This document shows, piece after piece, positions 8,338-18,062 of a DNA stretch of 64,000 nt. The position numbers and the translations under genes were made by a program. The stretch's first letter is position 1, and each line of letters starts with the position of its first letter. The stretch covers positions 2,232,001 through 2,296,000 of the forward strand of contig NZ_JPOO01000003.1 of NCBI RefSeq assembly GCF_000733925.1, written 5' to 3'. Below the pieces are notes generated by a model. That model was given only the letters and a program-made list of their open reading frames with translations. It did not search any database and was not told the DNA's origin. This DNA comes from Arenibacter algicola. GTDB lineage: Bacteria; Bacteroidota; Bacteroidia; Flavobacteriales; Flavobacteriaceae.

Positions 8338-8967
8338 CTACTTTGTTTTCTTATTTAGGAACAGACTTTCCTTTATACTTTTTAATCTTTGAAAGGCTTT
8401 GGAATTCAATTTTTCCTTGGGCTCCTTCTGAGCCTCCTTGGCTTTGGTTTCCGGATCGTACAGCATTCCGGTACAAAGACACATTTTCTGTTCTGTCCTG
8501 GTAAGGATATCGAAATTCTTACAGGTCTGACAACCTTTCCAAAACTCCGGATCGGTAGTAAGTTCCGAAAAAGTGACCGGCTTATAGCCCAGTTCATAGT
8601 TCATCTTCATCACTGCCAAGCCCGTAGTGATCCCAAAAATTTTGGCATTGGGAAATTTACTTCTGGAAAGTTCGAAAATCTCTTTCTTTATTTTCTTGGC
8701 CAAACCTTGATTCCTGTAATCAGGATGCACTATAAGACCCGAATTTGCTACAAATTTTTCATGTCCCCATACCTCAATATAACAGAAACCGGCAAACTTA
8801 TCGCCGTCCAGGGCAATAATGGCATTGCCATTATGCAGTCTTTTTTGAATATATTCAGGAGTACGCTTGGCTATCCCTGTACCGCGCACTTTGGCCGACT
8901 CTGCAATGGTTTCGCAGATGACCTCGGCATATTTAAAATGGGAATCATTAGCAATAACAATCTTCAT
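8338..8967 (-). CDS. GNAT acetyltransferase with C-terminal four-cysteine motif, operon leader
   Basis: A 209-residue GNAT protein with the acetyl-CoA loop RNQGLAKK (85-92). After the GNAT core come Cys146-X2-Cys149 and Cys163-X-Cys165, a spacing that could bind zinc. As first gene of the arginine operon it is a good candidate for the missing N-acylglutamate synthase step, since no argA or argJ is visible, but that is inference from context. It could instead be a regulator-like or unrelated acetyltransferase. Confidence 0.8.
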   Translation of the reverse strand: MKIVIANDSHFKYAEVICETIAESAKVRGTGIAKRTPEYIQKRLHNGNAIIALDGDKFAGFCYIEVWGHEKFVANSGLIVHPDYRNQGLAKKIKKEIFELSRSKFPNAKIFGITTGLAVMKMNYELGYKPVTFSELTTDPEFWKGCQTCKNFDILTRTEQKMCLCTGMLYDPETKAKEAQKEPKEKLNSKAFQRLKSIKESLFLNKKTK

Positions 8968-9078
8968 TGAATGTTGCTTTTAAAATTAAAATTATAATTT
9001 ATTTTTTTTGAGAGGGAAATGGACTCACCTATTTCCATAAAAGAAGCGCACCCTTACGGGCGACGACGTGTAGGCGTA

Positions 9079-9138
9079 AATGAATAAGCAAGGTTGGACA
9101 CCTTGTTTACGTTAAGTATGTAATATGAGTTATTCATT
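9079..9138. promoter_or_regulatory. AATGAATAA/TTATTCATT inverted repeat upstream of arg operon
   Basis: AATGAATAA (9079-9087) and TTATTCATT (9130-9138) are perfect 9-bp inverted arms, 42 bp apart, about 110-170 bp before the first arg gene. Each arm resembles half of the classical ARG box (TGAAT...ATTCA). A small hairpin, AAGGT/ACCTT (9090-9104), lies between them. A role in arginine control is a guess. Confidence 0.35.
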
Positions 9139-9184
9139 ATACCATCAAAAGTACAAATAAAAATGAATTATTGGGATTGATGTG

Positions 9185-10570
9185 TCAATTTTTACTAAAA
9201 AGTATCTTTTTGTTATGTAATCTAACAATTTCATAAAACATAAAACCATATACTGCAATATATTCAACAGATAACAACCAATAATTCTCCTTAAACCCTG
9301 CATTGGAATAGGCCCAGTAACTTAATATCACAGTCAAGGACCAGACCAAGGGAAATCTAAACTCGGTAAACAGGCTTAAGACCACCAAGAAAATAATATA
9401 CCAGGGGTGCACGGTAGCGGACAGAAAATAATAAATAGTCAGCACCCACAACATTGAAGTCAATAGGCTTGAAATCTTTTTATTGTCCCTAAAAAACGTA
9501 AACAAGGCCACAGAGGCAATGACGACTATAGGTGTAATTTTCCCATAATCCTTGATGAGTTCCCACGGCTTGGCATCAAAACTTACAGCCACCTTTTTTA
9601 TGGCATTGTATAGACCGGCATTGAATTCAAAATTGGAGAACCATAGCCCTACAGTCTCCATATAATTGTCGGCAAAATCAGGGGAATAGAACGGAAGCAC
9701 CAAAAGTGCGGTTGTTATACCCACAACAGCATAGAAGAGCATGCTTTTCTTAAACCCAAAATATTTTAGAAACAAGGGCAGAAATAGTAAAGGCACCAAT
9801 TTTATAGAGATCGATAGCGCATAAACAATAGCCGCCAACAGCCATTTTTTACTGCATAAAAGATACATGGACCATATGAAAAAGAACAACATTACCCCTT
9901 CAAAATGCAGATTCCCGGTAAGTTCCAAAACAACCAATGGGTTTAGGAAATACCAAAAGATGAGATGGGTAGATTTATTGAGCTTCTGCAATAATTTGCG
10001 ACCGAAATACAGAATTCCCAAATCGGAAATAATTATAACGGTCCTCATGACCAATACACTTCCTACCACGCTCTTTCCTGACAGCCAGGTGGACATGGCA
10101 AAAATAAACTGGTTCAATGGAGGATAATTACTGTAATTTGATGCGCTGAGGCTTCCCATGCCACTTACCAATTCTGCAGCATTGTGCATAAGTTGGCCAT
10201 TCTGAATTATCAAGTCCTTGGGAAGATGAAGATAAGGACTCAACCCATTGTTTATCAACTGCCCATCCCATATAAATCTATAAAAATCCTGGGAAAGATT
10301 GGGTTCGGCAAAAAGTAGCATTAATCGGAAGATCGTTCCGGAAATTGTCAAAAATTTGAAGTTCCATTTTTCAAACTGAATCAGTTTATAGCACAAAAAG
10401 AACAAGGCCAAATATAAACTCAGCAGCTTCACAAAATCGGTCCGATCCAAATGATGACCAAAGGAAATATAAAAGAGGATACTAAGCAGCACCATTAAAA
10501 TTGGAATCCTGTGAAGTTTCCAATAAGAAATGGCCCTTTGGATCATAGAAGTCTGGTAGTTTTTGGTCAC
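9185..10570 (-). CDS. Multi-pass membrane mannosyltransferase-like protein
   Basis: A 461-residue protein with about ten hydrophobic segments and a luminal acidic motif SQDFYRFIWDGQLINNG, the pattern of polyprenol-phosphate-sugar-dependent GT-C glycosyltransferases (GT87/PIG-M-like). It probably transfers mannose or a related sugar outside the inner membrane. The polyprenol-phosphate sugar donor could come from synthases such as those at 12323 and 29813. The acceptor is unknown. Confidence 0.65.
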   Translation of the reverse strand: MTKNYQTSMIQRAISYWKLHRIPILMVLLSILFYISFGHHLDRTDFVKLLSLYLALFFLCYKLIQFEKWNFKFLTISGTIFRLMLLFAEPNLSQDFYRFIWDGQLINNGLSPYLHLPKDLIIQNGQLMHNAAELVSGMGSLSASNYSNYPPLNQFIFAMSTWLSGKSVVGSVLVMRTVIIISDLGILYFGRKLLQKLNKSTHLIFWYFLNPLVVLELTGNLHFEGVMLFFFIWSMYLLCSKKWLLAAIVYALSISIKLVPLLFLPLFLKYFGFKKSMLFYAVVGITTALLVLPFYSPDFADNYMETVGLWFSNFEFNAGLYNAIKKVAVSFDAKPWELIKDYGKITPIVVIASVALFTFFRDNKKISSLLTSMLWVLTIYYFLSATVHPWYIIFLVVLSLFTEFRFPLVWSLTVILSYWAYSNAGFKENYWLLSVEYIAVYGFMFYEIVRLHNKKILFSKN

Positions 10571-10780
10571 TTTAATAATTCAGCAATCTCCCAAATTTAA
10601 ATGAAATTATCAAATAACAGCGCTTTCAATTTTGATTTTAGCAATGAAACCCTTGTTTTTCTGAAATTCACGAATGTAAGTAGCCGAGATAGCGGCTCCA
10701 ATAACCGCGTTGGAGTAGGCCTATCTCTTTCTTAACTAATGGTTTAAGGATCTAAACCTGTTCAAGGATTTCAAAATTAA

Positions 10781-10814
10781 AAAAGCCCTGTTCCTTAAAA
10801 AGGACAGGGCTTTT
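10781..10814 (-). terminator. Rho-independent terminator after the 10837 glycosyltransferase
   Basis: AAAAGCCCTGTTCCTT and AAGGACAGGGCTTTT pair with one bulged T around AAA. The stem is flanked by A and T runs and lies 23 bp beyond the stop of the minus-strand gene. Just downstream, AGCCGAGATAGCGGCT (10682-10697) forms a second small hairpin of unknown role. Confidence 0.75.
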
Positions 10815-10836
10815 AAATAGCTTTTGTAAATTTTAT

Positions 10837-12321
10837 TTAGGCTCTTGCCATAAGGGATTTGAAGAATACATAACCAAAGCCCAAAAATAACATGAAATGA
10901 AATGGGAAAAGCCCGAAATCGTTCAAAGGAATGGCACTATACATTCCAAAAAGGAAGTAAAGCATTAGGGCCGCTTCCAAAATCATATTGGGAGAAAGTT
11001 TGGTAGCCAAATATTTATTCCCTTTCCAGCTATCCGTTATACTGTTCAAATTGAATTTTGGGGTCCTGACAAACTCAGATCTTTTGCCCATATGCCCTTC
11101 CAGGACCGCAATGGAGTTGTGTAAAGAAAATCCGAGCGCCACAGAGAAAAACGTAAAGAAGATTCTTATATAGTCCACAAAATTATCAAAACTACTGCCC
11201 TGTATACTCTTATAGGTAAACCAATAACAAACGAATAGGATTACGGTACTCAGAATAAAGAAGGAGGTAGCCTCAAAAACCCATCCTAAGTGACCATAGG
11301 TATTCTTTATATACATCATGGGAATACTTAAAAGTGCCACCAAAAATACGCATAGGAACATGGAGCTATTCAACAAGTGCATTACCCCGTGAAACTTGGT
11401 CTTGAACGAAATGTTCTTGGCAGAAATAACGCTCCAAACAGTTTTTCTGAAGTTTTCGGCCCCACCTTTGTTCCAACGAAATTGCTGGGAACGGGCAGCA
11501 CTGATTACTACAGGAAGTTCTGCAGGTGTCTCTACATCCTCCAAATACTTAAACTTCCAATTCTTTAATTGGGCACGGTAGCTAAGATCCAAATCCTCGG
11601 TCAGGGTATCACCTTCCCAGTTACCAGCATCCAGAATACATTCTTTTCTCCAGATACCAGCGGTACCATTGAAATTTATAAAATGTCCTTTGGCATTACG
11701 TCCTACCTGTTCCAATGTAAAGTGGGCGTCCAAGGCAAAAGCCTGTATACGGGTCAAAGTGGAATACTCCCTGTTTATATGCCCCCATCTTGTCTGCACC
11801 ACACCAATTTCCTGATCTTTAAAATAGATAACAGTTTTCTTCAACCAATCACTGGAAGGCAAGAAATCCGCATCAAAAATGGCAATAAACTCCCCTTTGG
11901 CCATATCCAGACCTTCCTTTAAGGCACCTGCCTTATAGCCTTGCCTATTGGTCCGTCTAATATGCTGTATATCCAGTCCTGTTTCCTGAAGCGCTTTTAT
12001 TCTCTTGGCAGTGTCATGTACGGAATCGTCCGTAGAATCGTCCAAAACCTGGATTTCCAACTTGCTCATGGGATATTCTATTTTGGAAATATTGTCCAAT
12101 AAACGCTCTACTACATACTCCTCATTATATATAGGAAGTTGAATGGTAACAAATGGTATTTCTTTTGGATCCAATAAATTGTATTTTGGAGCCTCCTTAT
12201 TTCTCCTTTTATATCCTAAATAGTTGACCAGTAAATTAAGCTGGGCCAGACTATAAAAGAATATCAATAGTAATGAAATACTGTAAATCGCAATGATAAA
12301 GTAAGTAATTGTTAGTCCCAT
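10837..12321 (-). CDS. Cellulose-synthase-like family 2 glycosyltransferase
   Basis: Processive-type GT2 of 494 residues: an N-terminal membrane segment, a GT-A domain with VLDDSTDDS, the metal site FDADF, TEDLDLSYRA and the QxxRW-type motif QQFRWNKGG, then four or more C-terminal membrane helices. It may make a beta-linked polysaccharide or glycosylate a lipid; the product cannot be told from sequence. It starts 1 bp after the preceding GT2 gene, so the two are one operon. Confidence 0.82.
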   Translation of the reverse strand: MGLTITYFIIAIYSISLLLIFFYSLAQLNLLVNYLGYKRRNKEAPKYNLLDPKEIPFVTIQLPIYNEEYVVERLLDNISKIEYPMSKLEIQVLDDSTDDSVHDTAKRIKALQETGLDIQHIRRTNRQGYKAGALKEGLDMAKGEFIAIFDADFLPSSDWLKKTVIYFKDQEIGVVQTRWGHINREYSTLTRIQAFALDAHFTLEQVGRNAKGHFINFNGTAGIWRKECILDAGNWEGDTLTEDLDLSYRAQLKNWKFKYLEDVETPAELPVVISAARSQQFRWNKGGAENFRKTVWSVISAKNISFKTKFHGVMHLLNSSMFLCVFLVALLSIPMMYIKNTYGHLGWVFEATSFFILSTVILFVCYWFTYKSIQGSSFDNFVDYIRIFFTFFSVALGFSLHNSIAVLEGHMGKRSEFVRTPKFNLNSITDSWKGNKYLATKLSPNMILEAALMLYFLFGMYSAIPLNDFGLFPFHFMLFLGFGYVFFKSLMARA

Positions 12322-12322
12322 A

Positions 12323-13012
12323 TTATTTTAAACTGTATTTAAATATCCAACCTAGGATTTTTACGCCTGCAAAGATAGTACCTTTTACCGTACCTGATAC
12401 TTTTGATATGCCAATTCTTTTTTTATAACGCACTGGTACTTCGGTATATGTAAAACCCTTTTTTAGAACCTTCAACTGCATTTCCACGGTCCAACCGTAG
12501 GTCTTATCCTCCATTTCCAGCTCCAAAAGCTTGTTGTACTTTATGGCCCTAAACGGACCCAAATCAGTATACGAAGCTCCAAAGAACCATTTCATTAAAG
12601 TGGTGGCCAAGGCATTTCCAAAAACCTGTTGTGGGGTCATTGATCCTTCTTCCCTCAACGCCTTTGTCCTGGCCCCAATAACGAAATCCACATCGTTTTC
12701 CACTATGGGTTTTACCACTTTGGAAAGTTCTTCGGGATAATCCGAATAGTCTCCGTCCATAAATACGATAATATCGGGTGTTTTGGATTGTTTGGAAATA
12801 TAATTAATTCCCATAAGGCAGGCATAACCATATCCCATCCTATCTTCGGTGAGAACAGTGGCCCCGGCCTCCCTTGCATTCAGAGCCGTATCGTCCGTGG
12901 AATTATTATTTACAACAATAATTTCAGAAACATTTTTTGGGATCTCTTTTATGACATTCGCAATGGAATCAGCTTCATTGTAGGCAGGGATAATTACTTT
13001 TATATCGGTCAT
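12323..13012 (-). CDS. Soluble family 2 glycosyltransferase (DPM1-like)
   Basis: A 229-residue GT-A enzyme with VIIPAYNEAD, NNNSTDDT and the metal site FMDGDYSDYP, related to dolichyl/polyprenyl-phosphate sugar synthases. It lacks strong C-terminal membrane helices. It is the first gene of a two-gene operon with the cellulose-synthase-like enzyme and probably supplies or modifies a lipid-linked sugar. A good promoter lies upstream at 13093-13121. Confidence 0.8.
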   Translation of the reverse strand: MTDIKVIIPAYNEADSIANVIKEIPKNVSEIIVVNNNSTDDTALNAREAGATVLTEDRMGYGYACLMGINYISKQSKTPDIIVFMDGDYSDYPEELSKVVKPIVENDVDFVIGARTKALREEGSMTPQQVFGNALATTLMKWFFGASYTDLGPFRAIKYNKLLELEMEDKTYGWTVEMQLKVLKKGFTYTEVPVRYKKRIGISKVSGTVKGTIFAGVKILGWIFKYSLK

Positions 13013-13092
13013 TAGCGTATTTGAAGGGTCATTCTTATTTATCCAATATTACGTCTTGGGCATCCATAACTTTAACAAGCCAAAAAACAGCG

Positions 13093-13121
13093 CAAAGGTA
13101 TCAATACTTTCATCAATCCAA
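13093..13121 (-). promoter_or_regulatory. Flavobacterial promoter for the 12323-10837 glycosyltransferase operon
   Basis: On the minus strand TTG (13119-13121) is followed after 18 bp by TACCTTTG (13093-13100). This fits the Flavobacterium TTG-N17-23-TAnnTTTG pattern. It predicts a leader of about 75 bases. Confidence 0.55.
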
Positions 13122-13170
13122 GGAGCTCCCCCATAGGATTGCAACAATTATTTCAACACCCTCAAAAGGA

Positions 13171-14751
13171 TTATTTTTTATTGACCAGATCCATTAGATC
13201 AACATCGTTCCCCAACAGAATTTCAGTAGGGTTTATTCTTCCTTTTAGTGGTCCGTTTTCCAATTTTAGGACCCCTCTTGGACAAACCGCGGAACAAATA
13301 CCGCAACCCACACAACTGGACCTAATAATGTTTTCCCCTTTTTGGGCGTAGGCCCTGACGTCTATCCCTTGCTCACAGTAGGTAGAACAATTACCGCAGG
13401 AAATACATTGGCCCCCATTGGTGGTAATCCTAAAGCGCGATTTAAAGCGTTGTACAAATCCCAAATAAGCGGCTAAGGGACAACCAAACCTACACCATAC
13501 CCTATTTCCAAAAATGGGATAAAACCCGGTACCTATTACTCCTGCAAAAAATGCACCGATCAATAGACTATAGGTATTCTGTACAGTCTGTGTTTTTAAA
13601 CCCAACACCGTGCCAGACCCTGTAAAAAAACTATAGAGCGTCATCACGGTCATTACCACGGCAAAGACCAATACCCCGTGCACCAACCATCTTTCAACTT
13701 TCCATGAAAAAAGGGATTTGCTGGAATGCTGCCTGTAAGGATCCCCCAGGGTTTCAGCCAAGCCGCCACAACCGCACACCCAAGAACAGTACCATCGTTT
13801 TCCAAAAAAATAGACCATGACAGGCACAATTACCAAGGTAAGTGCAATACCCCAAACTAGAATAAATAGTCCGATGCCCCCACTGTTCAACAAGGATTTT
13901 AAATTCCATTGAAAAAAGAAATCGTAATCCAACGGAAAGGCATTTTTAAAATCGTAGTACGGCATTTGTAGCCTTACCATTATTTCCGGAATCAAAAAGG
14001 CAAAGACTATTTGAAAGAACAGGACCGAGGTTGTACGCACCGTTTGATATATATTATGCCTATACTTAATATACATGCGCACGGCCATTACGGACATTAC
14101 CGTACAATACATAAATCCGTACACAAACCAATGTCCGGCAGGATTTCCGCTTAAAAATTCGCTGATGGGATCCACTAGGTAAGTCCAGTTTACGGCATAT
14201 TCCGAACGAAAATATAGTACCAAATAAAAGGAAACCAGAAAAACAAAGACCATCCAGGCAATCCACCCCCTATTGGTGGCATTCTCATGGTAAATACCAT
14301 TATTCTTAATCCCTTTTTTACCCAATAAAACTATATTGGGAACAATAAAAAGCAAGGATCCCAGTATCCCAAGACCGAAGGTCAAGAACCACATAAGCCC
14401 CTTGTTTTCCACAATAAAACCATTTCCCGAGACTTTGCCCACTGCGGCGGCCATATCATGCGCCGCCGTATAAATTATCTTTTTATATTCCTTCTCTTTT
14501 CTATGCTGGGCATTGGTCGCTTCAAGAATCTGGGTTATTTGGGGCGATAAAGAAAGCATGCCATGGAACTCTTGCCCCACCACATCTTCTTGAATACGCT
14601 GAATAAAGAGTTCGCTCGAAATTCCCTTTTCCTGAATTATTTGATCCAAAGCTGCAGGGGTTACCTTAAAATCACCCATAAAAGGCAAAACGGTAAATAT
14701 GGTAAGACCGATTAAAAAAATGAAAAGCCCTATTTTTTTTATTATTTGCAT
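13171..14751 (-). CDS. Membrane 4Fe-4S protein (NapH/NosR/CcoG-like)
   Basis: A 526-residue membrane protein with an N-terminal helix, a periplasmic stretch, several further helices and two cytoplasmic-type 4Fe-4S motifs near the C-terminus: CISCGNCSTYC and CVGCGICSAVC. Membrane-border motifs WCSWVCGCGG and WCRFGCP match the NapH/NosR/CcoG group, which passes electrons across or at the membrane. It begins 9 bp after an FAD oxidoreductase gene, which suggests a two-part electron-transfer unit. The final acceptor is unknown. Confidence 0.75.
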   Translation of the reverse strand: MQIIKKIGLFIFLIGLTIFTVLPFMGDFKVTPAALDQIIQEKGISSELFIQRIQEDVVGQEFHGMLSLSPQITQILEATNAQHRKEKEYKKIIYTAAHDMAAAVGKVSGNGFIVENKGLMWFLTFGLGILGSLLFIVPNIVLLGKKGIKNNGIYHENATNRGWIAWMVFVFLVSFYLVLYFRSEYAVNWTYLVDPISEFLSGNPAGHWFVYGFMYCTVMSVMAVRMYIKYRHNIYQTVRTTSVLFFQIVFAFLIPEIMVRLQMPYYDFKNAFPLDYDFFFQWNLKSLLNSGGIGLFILVWGIALTLVIVPVMVYFFGKRWYCSWVCGCGGLAETLGDPYRQHSSKSLFSWKVERWLVHGVLVFAVVMTVMTLYSFFTGSGTVLGLKTQTVQNTYSLLIGAFFAGVIGTGFYPIFGNRVWCRFGCPLAAYLGFVQRFKSRFRITTNGGQCISCGNCSTYCEQGIDVRAYAQKGENIIRSSCVGCGICSAVCPRGVLKLENGPLKGRINPTEILLGNDVDLMDLVNKK

Positions 14752-14760
14752 CTTAAAATC

Positions 14761-16107
14761 TTATACATTGCTAAAAATTCGTTTCCAACTTTTCTTCCTG
14801 GGGGTAATATTGGCACTGTATAGTGCATTATAATGGGAAACGATGTCTTCCTCGTATTGGGCATAGAATTCAGGATCAAAATTGGCGTCCTTTAAATATT
14901 CCATCACATAATCCAAGCTTCTTTTCTCTGTAAGCCATCGGTCCAAAATTTCGTGACGCATCCTAATTCCAAAAGTATTGATCCCCAAAAACTGTTTGGT
15001 ATCCTTGTTGAAGGCGATGGTGACACATATCTTCTCCTTGGAATGCCGCCAATGAAAATGTTGTTCCTGGTCCTTTTTGGATTTTTCGCTAAATACCCAA
15101 CCATAAGTTTGATACTCTATGTCCAAAAATTTGGCTGAATTAAACCAATGCCCGGGGTTATAGGCCCTTTTGTTTCCGCAAATGGTCTGTGCCAAAACTT
15201 CTCCCATCATTCTGCCCGTATACCAAACTGCCTCCACCGGCCTACGGTTGCCAATGGCCTCATGTTGCTCGGCGCAGTCCCCTATAGCATAGACATCCAC
15301 AATATTGGTTTCCAAAAAATTATTGACCTTTACCCCTTTCCCTGTCTCTATTCCTGAGCCTTTTAGGAAGTCGATGTTTGGACTAACCCCCGCTGTTAAA
15401 CCCACCACTGTACATGGGATTGTTTCCCCCTTGTCCGTAACCACGGCTTTTGCCCAACCATTTTCATCCGAAATAATTTCCTTTAGATTGGTATCCAGTT
15501 TCAGGTCTATATGGTGTTCCAGAATGTGTTCATTGATCATTTGCGATTCCCCTTCGGGCAGGACCCCGTTCCAAAAGCTGCTTTCGCGTACCAAAAAAGT
15601 TACTGGTATATCCCTGCTCTTAAGCATTTCTGCCAATTCGATCCCAATTAATCCACCCCCTACGATTACCGCCCTTTTACAGACTTTATTGTTAGGCGCA
15701 TTGGCCTCCAACAATTCCAGATCCTGTTTGGAATACAATCCCTGCACCCCCTTCAAATCCTGTCCGGGCCACCCAAATTTATTGGGTTTGGAACCTGTGG
15801 CAATAATCAGTTTATCGTACTTAATTTCCTTTGTGCTTTTTAATATGAGGGTTTTATTGGCCGTATCTACTTTTGATACATATCCATTGACCAAATCCAA
15901 ACGATTTTTCTTCCAAAACCAATTCTCGTAAGGCTGGGTATGCTCAAACTTCATATGGCCCATGTACACATACATCAATGCCGTTCTGGAGAAAAAATAT
16001 TCGCTCTCAGCTGAAATAATGGTGATTTTTTTGTCGGATAGTTTTCGAATATGGCGCGCTGCCGTAATTCCAGAAATTCCATTACCAATAATAACAATGT
16101 GCTCCAT
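14761..16107 (-). CDS. NAD(P)/FAD-dependent oxidoreductase
   Basis: A 448-residue pyridine-nucleotide-disulphide-type flavoprotein: the FAD motif IGNGISGITAARHIR begins at residue 6, VGGGLIGIELAEML is the NAD(P) site, and VYAIGDCAE is the second FAD motif. It resembles ferredoxin/rubredoxin/nitrite-reductase flavoproteins. About 120 C-terminal residues extend beyond the core. Coupled to the downstream Fe-S membrane protein, it probably feeds it electrons from NAD(P)H. Confidence 0.8.
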   Translation of the reverse strand: MEHIVIIGNGISGITAARHIRKLSDKKITIISAESEYFFSRTALMYVYMGHMKFEHTQPYENWFWKKNRLDLVNGYVSKVDTANKTLILKSTKEIKYDKLIIATGSKPNKFGWPGQDLKGVQGLYSKQDLELLEANAPNNKVCKRAVIVGGGLIGIELAEMLKSRDIPVTFLVRESSFWNGVLPEGESQMINEHILEHHIDLKLDTNLKEIISDENGWAKAVVTDKGETIPCTVVGLTAGVSPNIDFLKGSGIETGKGVKVNNFLETNIVDVYAIGDCAEQHEAIGNRRPVEAVWYTGRMMGEVLAQTICGNKRAYNPGHWFNSAKFLDIEYQTYGWVFSEKSKKDQEQHFHWRHSKEKICVTIAFNKDTKQFLGINTFGIRMRHEILDRWLTEKRSLDYVMEYLKDANFDPEFYAQYEEDIVSHYNALYSANITPRKKSWKRIFSNV

Positions 16108-16332
16108 AGGATTTCGGTTGATAAGTACTAGGTCGTAGTTAAAGATAATAACTTAATTGTTCTTCTTTAATTTAGAATTATTTAAGACTACGGAAATCAC
16201 CTTTGATCAGGCCAGGAAGTAAAGTTTCTACAACAAAATTGGCTGGGAAGCCCAATAGTCCTTATACAGGACATTATATATATACAAACAGCCTTGAGAT
16301 ATGGAAGTAGTTTAATACGACGGCAGGATTTA

Positions 16333-17376
16333 CTAGCTTGCCTTCTCCAAGGTAAAGGAAAATTCGGACCCTATATCGAGTACACTTTCTACGTAAATCT
16401 TCTCGTTGTGGGCCTCAATAATATGCTTAACAATGGCCAATCCCAGACCAGAACCACCTTCGGCCCTACTCCCACTTTTATCGACCCTGTAAAATCTTTC
16501 GAAAATTCGGGCAAGGTGTTGCTTGGATATCCCCTCGCCGTTGTCGGTCACCCGTATAATGACCTTGTTTTTAATTAAATTCTCTACACTTACCTCGGTG
16601 GTACCGTTCTGCTGCCCATATTTAATGGAATTGACCACTAGGTTGGTGACTACCTGTTGTATTTTCTCCTTATCCGCCTTAACGTAGATGGGATTCTTAT
16701 AATCCATATCAAAAGTCAGGGTAATATTCTTTTTAGCGGCCTTCATTTCCAAAAGATCAAAAACATTCTGTACCAGTTCCAAAATGTCAAAATCTTCTAT
16801 CTTCAAATTTAGGTCACCAACTTCCAATTTGGTTATAAGATCCAAATCCTTGACAATGTAAATAAGTCGCTCCACACCCTTGTTGGCCCGTTGAAGATAT
16901 TTTTTTCTAAGGCTTTTATCATCCATGGCACCATCCAAGAGGGTTAAAATATATCCCTGTACCGTAAATAATGGTGTTTTTAATTCATGGGACACGTTAC
17001 CCAAAAAATCCTTTCTATATTCTTCCCGGATTTTTAACGTATCTATTTCAATCTTTTTGTCCTTGGCAAACTTCTCTATTTCATCTGTCAAGGACCGCAT
17101 GTCGGTCGTAATGGTCTTGGGGGCCAAAGAGGTGGACTCCAATAGGGATACGTCGTTATAAATACGCTCAATGTTACGGTAGATAAATTTTTCTATCCTC
17201 AATTGTACTACGAGAAATGAAATAAAGCAGGAAGTCACCAAAATGACCGCTAGGAGCCCCCAATCCATGGAACCACTGTTCCACAAATAAATCCCCAAGA
17301 CTGTAGTTAATAGAAATGAAATTAGAATTGTGGTACGTAGGGCAAACCTATACGATTTTTTAATCCTCGTTACCAT
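16333..17376 (-). CDS. PhoR-like sensor histidine kinase
   Basis: A 347-residue inner-membrane kinase with two N-terminal hydrophobic segments (about 12-30 and 38-55) and only a very short loop between them, so there is no sizeable periplasmic sensor. The H-box is FLGNVSHELKTPLFTVQGY, followed by the N-box VTNLVVNSIKYG and the G-boxes DNGEGI and GSGLGLAIV. The start overlaps the regulator stop as TAATG. The short sensor resembles PhoR-type kinases that sense through a partner protein. No phoU or pst genes are nearby. Confidence 0.88.
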   Translation of the reverse strand: MVTRIKKSYRFALRTTILISFLLTTVLGIYLWNSGSMDWGLLAVILVTSCFISFLVVQLRIEKFIYRNIERIYNDVSLLESTSLAPKTITTDMRSLTDEIEKFAKDKKIEIDTLKIREEYRKDFLGNVSHELKTPLFTVQGYILTLLDGAMDDKSLRKKYLQRANKGVERLIYIVKDLDLITKLEVGDLNLKIEDFDILELVQNVFDLLEMKAAKKNITLTFDMDYKNPIYVKADKEKIQQVVTNLVVNSIKYGQQNGTTEVSVENLIKNKVIIRVTDNGEGISKQHLARIFERFYRVDKSGSRAEGGSGLGLAIVKHIIEAHNEKIYVESVLDIGSEFSFTLEKAS

Positions 17377-18062
17377 TATAGCACAAACTTATACCCTACC
17401 CCTTTTACCGTTTTAAAATGATCATCACCAATTTTTTCGCGCAATTTTCTAATATGGACATCAATGGTCCTACCGCCTACTACCACTTCATTGCCCCAAA
17501 CCTTGTCCAGGATAACCTCCCTTTTAAAGACCTTATTTGGCTTGGAAGTCAATAGTGCCAAGAGTTCAAACTCCTTTCTGGGAAGAATAATTTCCTCTCC
17601 CTGGTTAACAATTTTATATTCCTCCCTATTTATGGTAATCTCACCAACTTTAAAGATATCCTCTACCTCTTGCTCCTCATTCTTAAGCCTTCTAAGCAAA
17701 GCCTTTACCTTGCTTACCAAAACCTTTGGCTTAATGGGCTTTGTTATATAATCGTCCGCACCCGCATCAAATCCGGCCATTTGGGAATAGTCTTCGCCCC
17801 TGGCCGTGAGGAAGGTAATCAAGGTATCCTCCAAACCTTCGGTTCTTCTTATGATCTCACAAGCCTCAATGCCATCCATCTCGGGCATCATTACATCTAA
17901 AATAATTAAGTGGGGTTTCTTCTTTTTTGCCTTGGCAACCCCTTCAGCACCATTTTTTGCAGTGAAAACTTCATACCCTTCGGCAGATAAATTATAACCT
18001 ACAATTTCTAGAATATCCGGTTCATCATCCACCAAAAGTATCTTAATGTCCTTTTTTTTCAT
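17376..18062 (-). CDS. PhoB/OmpR-type response regulator
   Basis: A 228-residue regulator: receiver domain with DDEPD, the phospho-acceptor Asp in LIILDVMMPEMDG and KPIKPK, then an OmpR-type winged helix with RTIDVHIRKLREKIG. It is co-transcribed with the kinase at 16333. Its own promoter region carries an array of 11-bp-spaced TTAACA-like hexamers (18235-18314), the layout of PhoB/PhoP boxes, so it may control itself and the divergent TonB locus. Confidence 0.9.
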   Translation of the reverse strand: MKKKDIKILLVDDEPDILEIVGYNLSAEGYEVFTAKNGAEGVAKAKKKKPHLIILDVMMPEMDGIEACEIIRRTEGLEDTLITFLTARGEDYSQMAGFDAGADDYITKPIKPKVLVSKVKALLRRLKNEEQEVEDIFKVGEITINREEYKIVNQGEEIILPRKEFELLALLTSKPNKVFKREVILDKVWGNEVVVGGRTIDVHIRKLREKIGDDHFKTVKGVGYKFVL

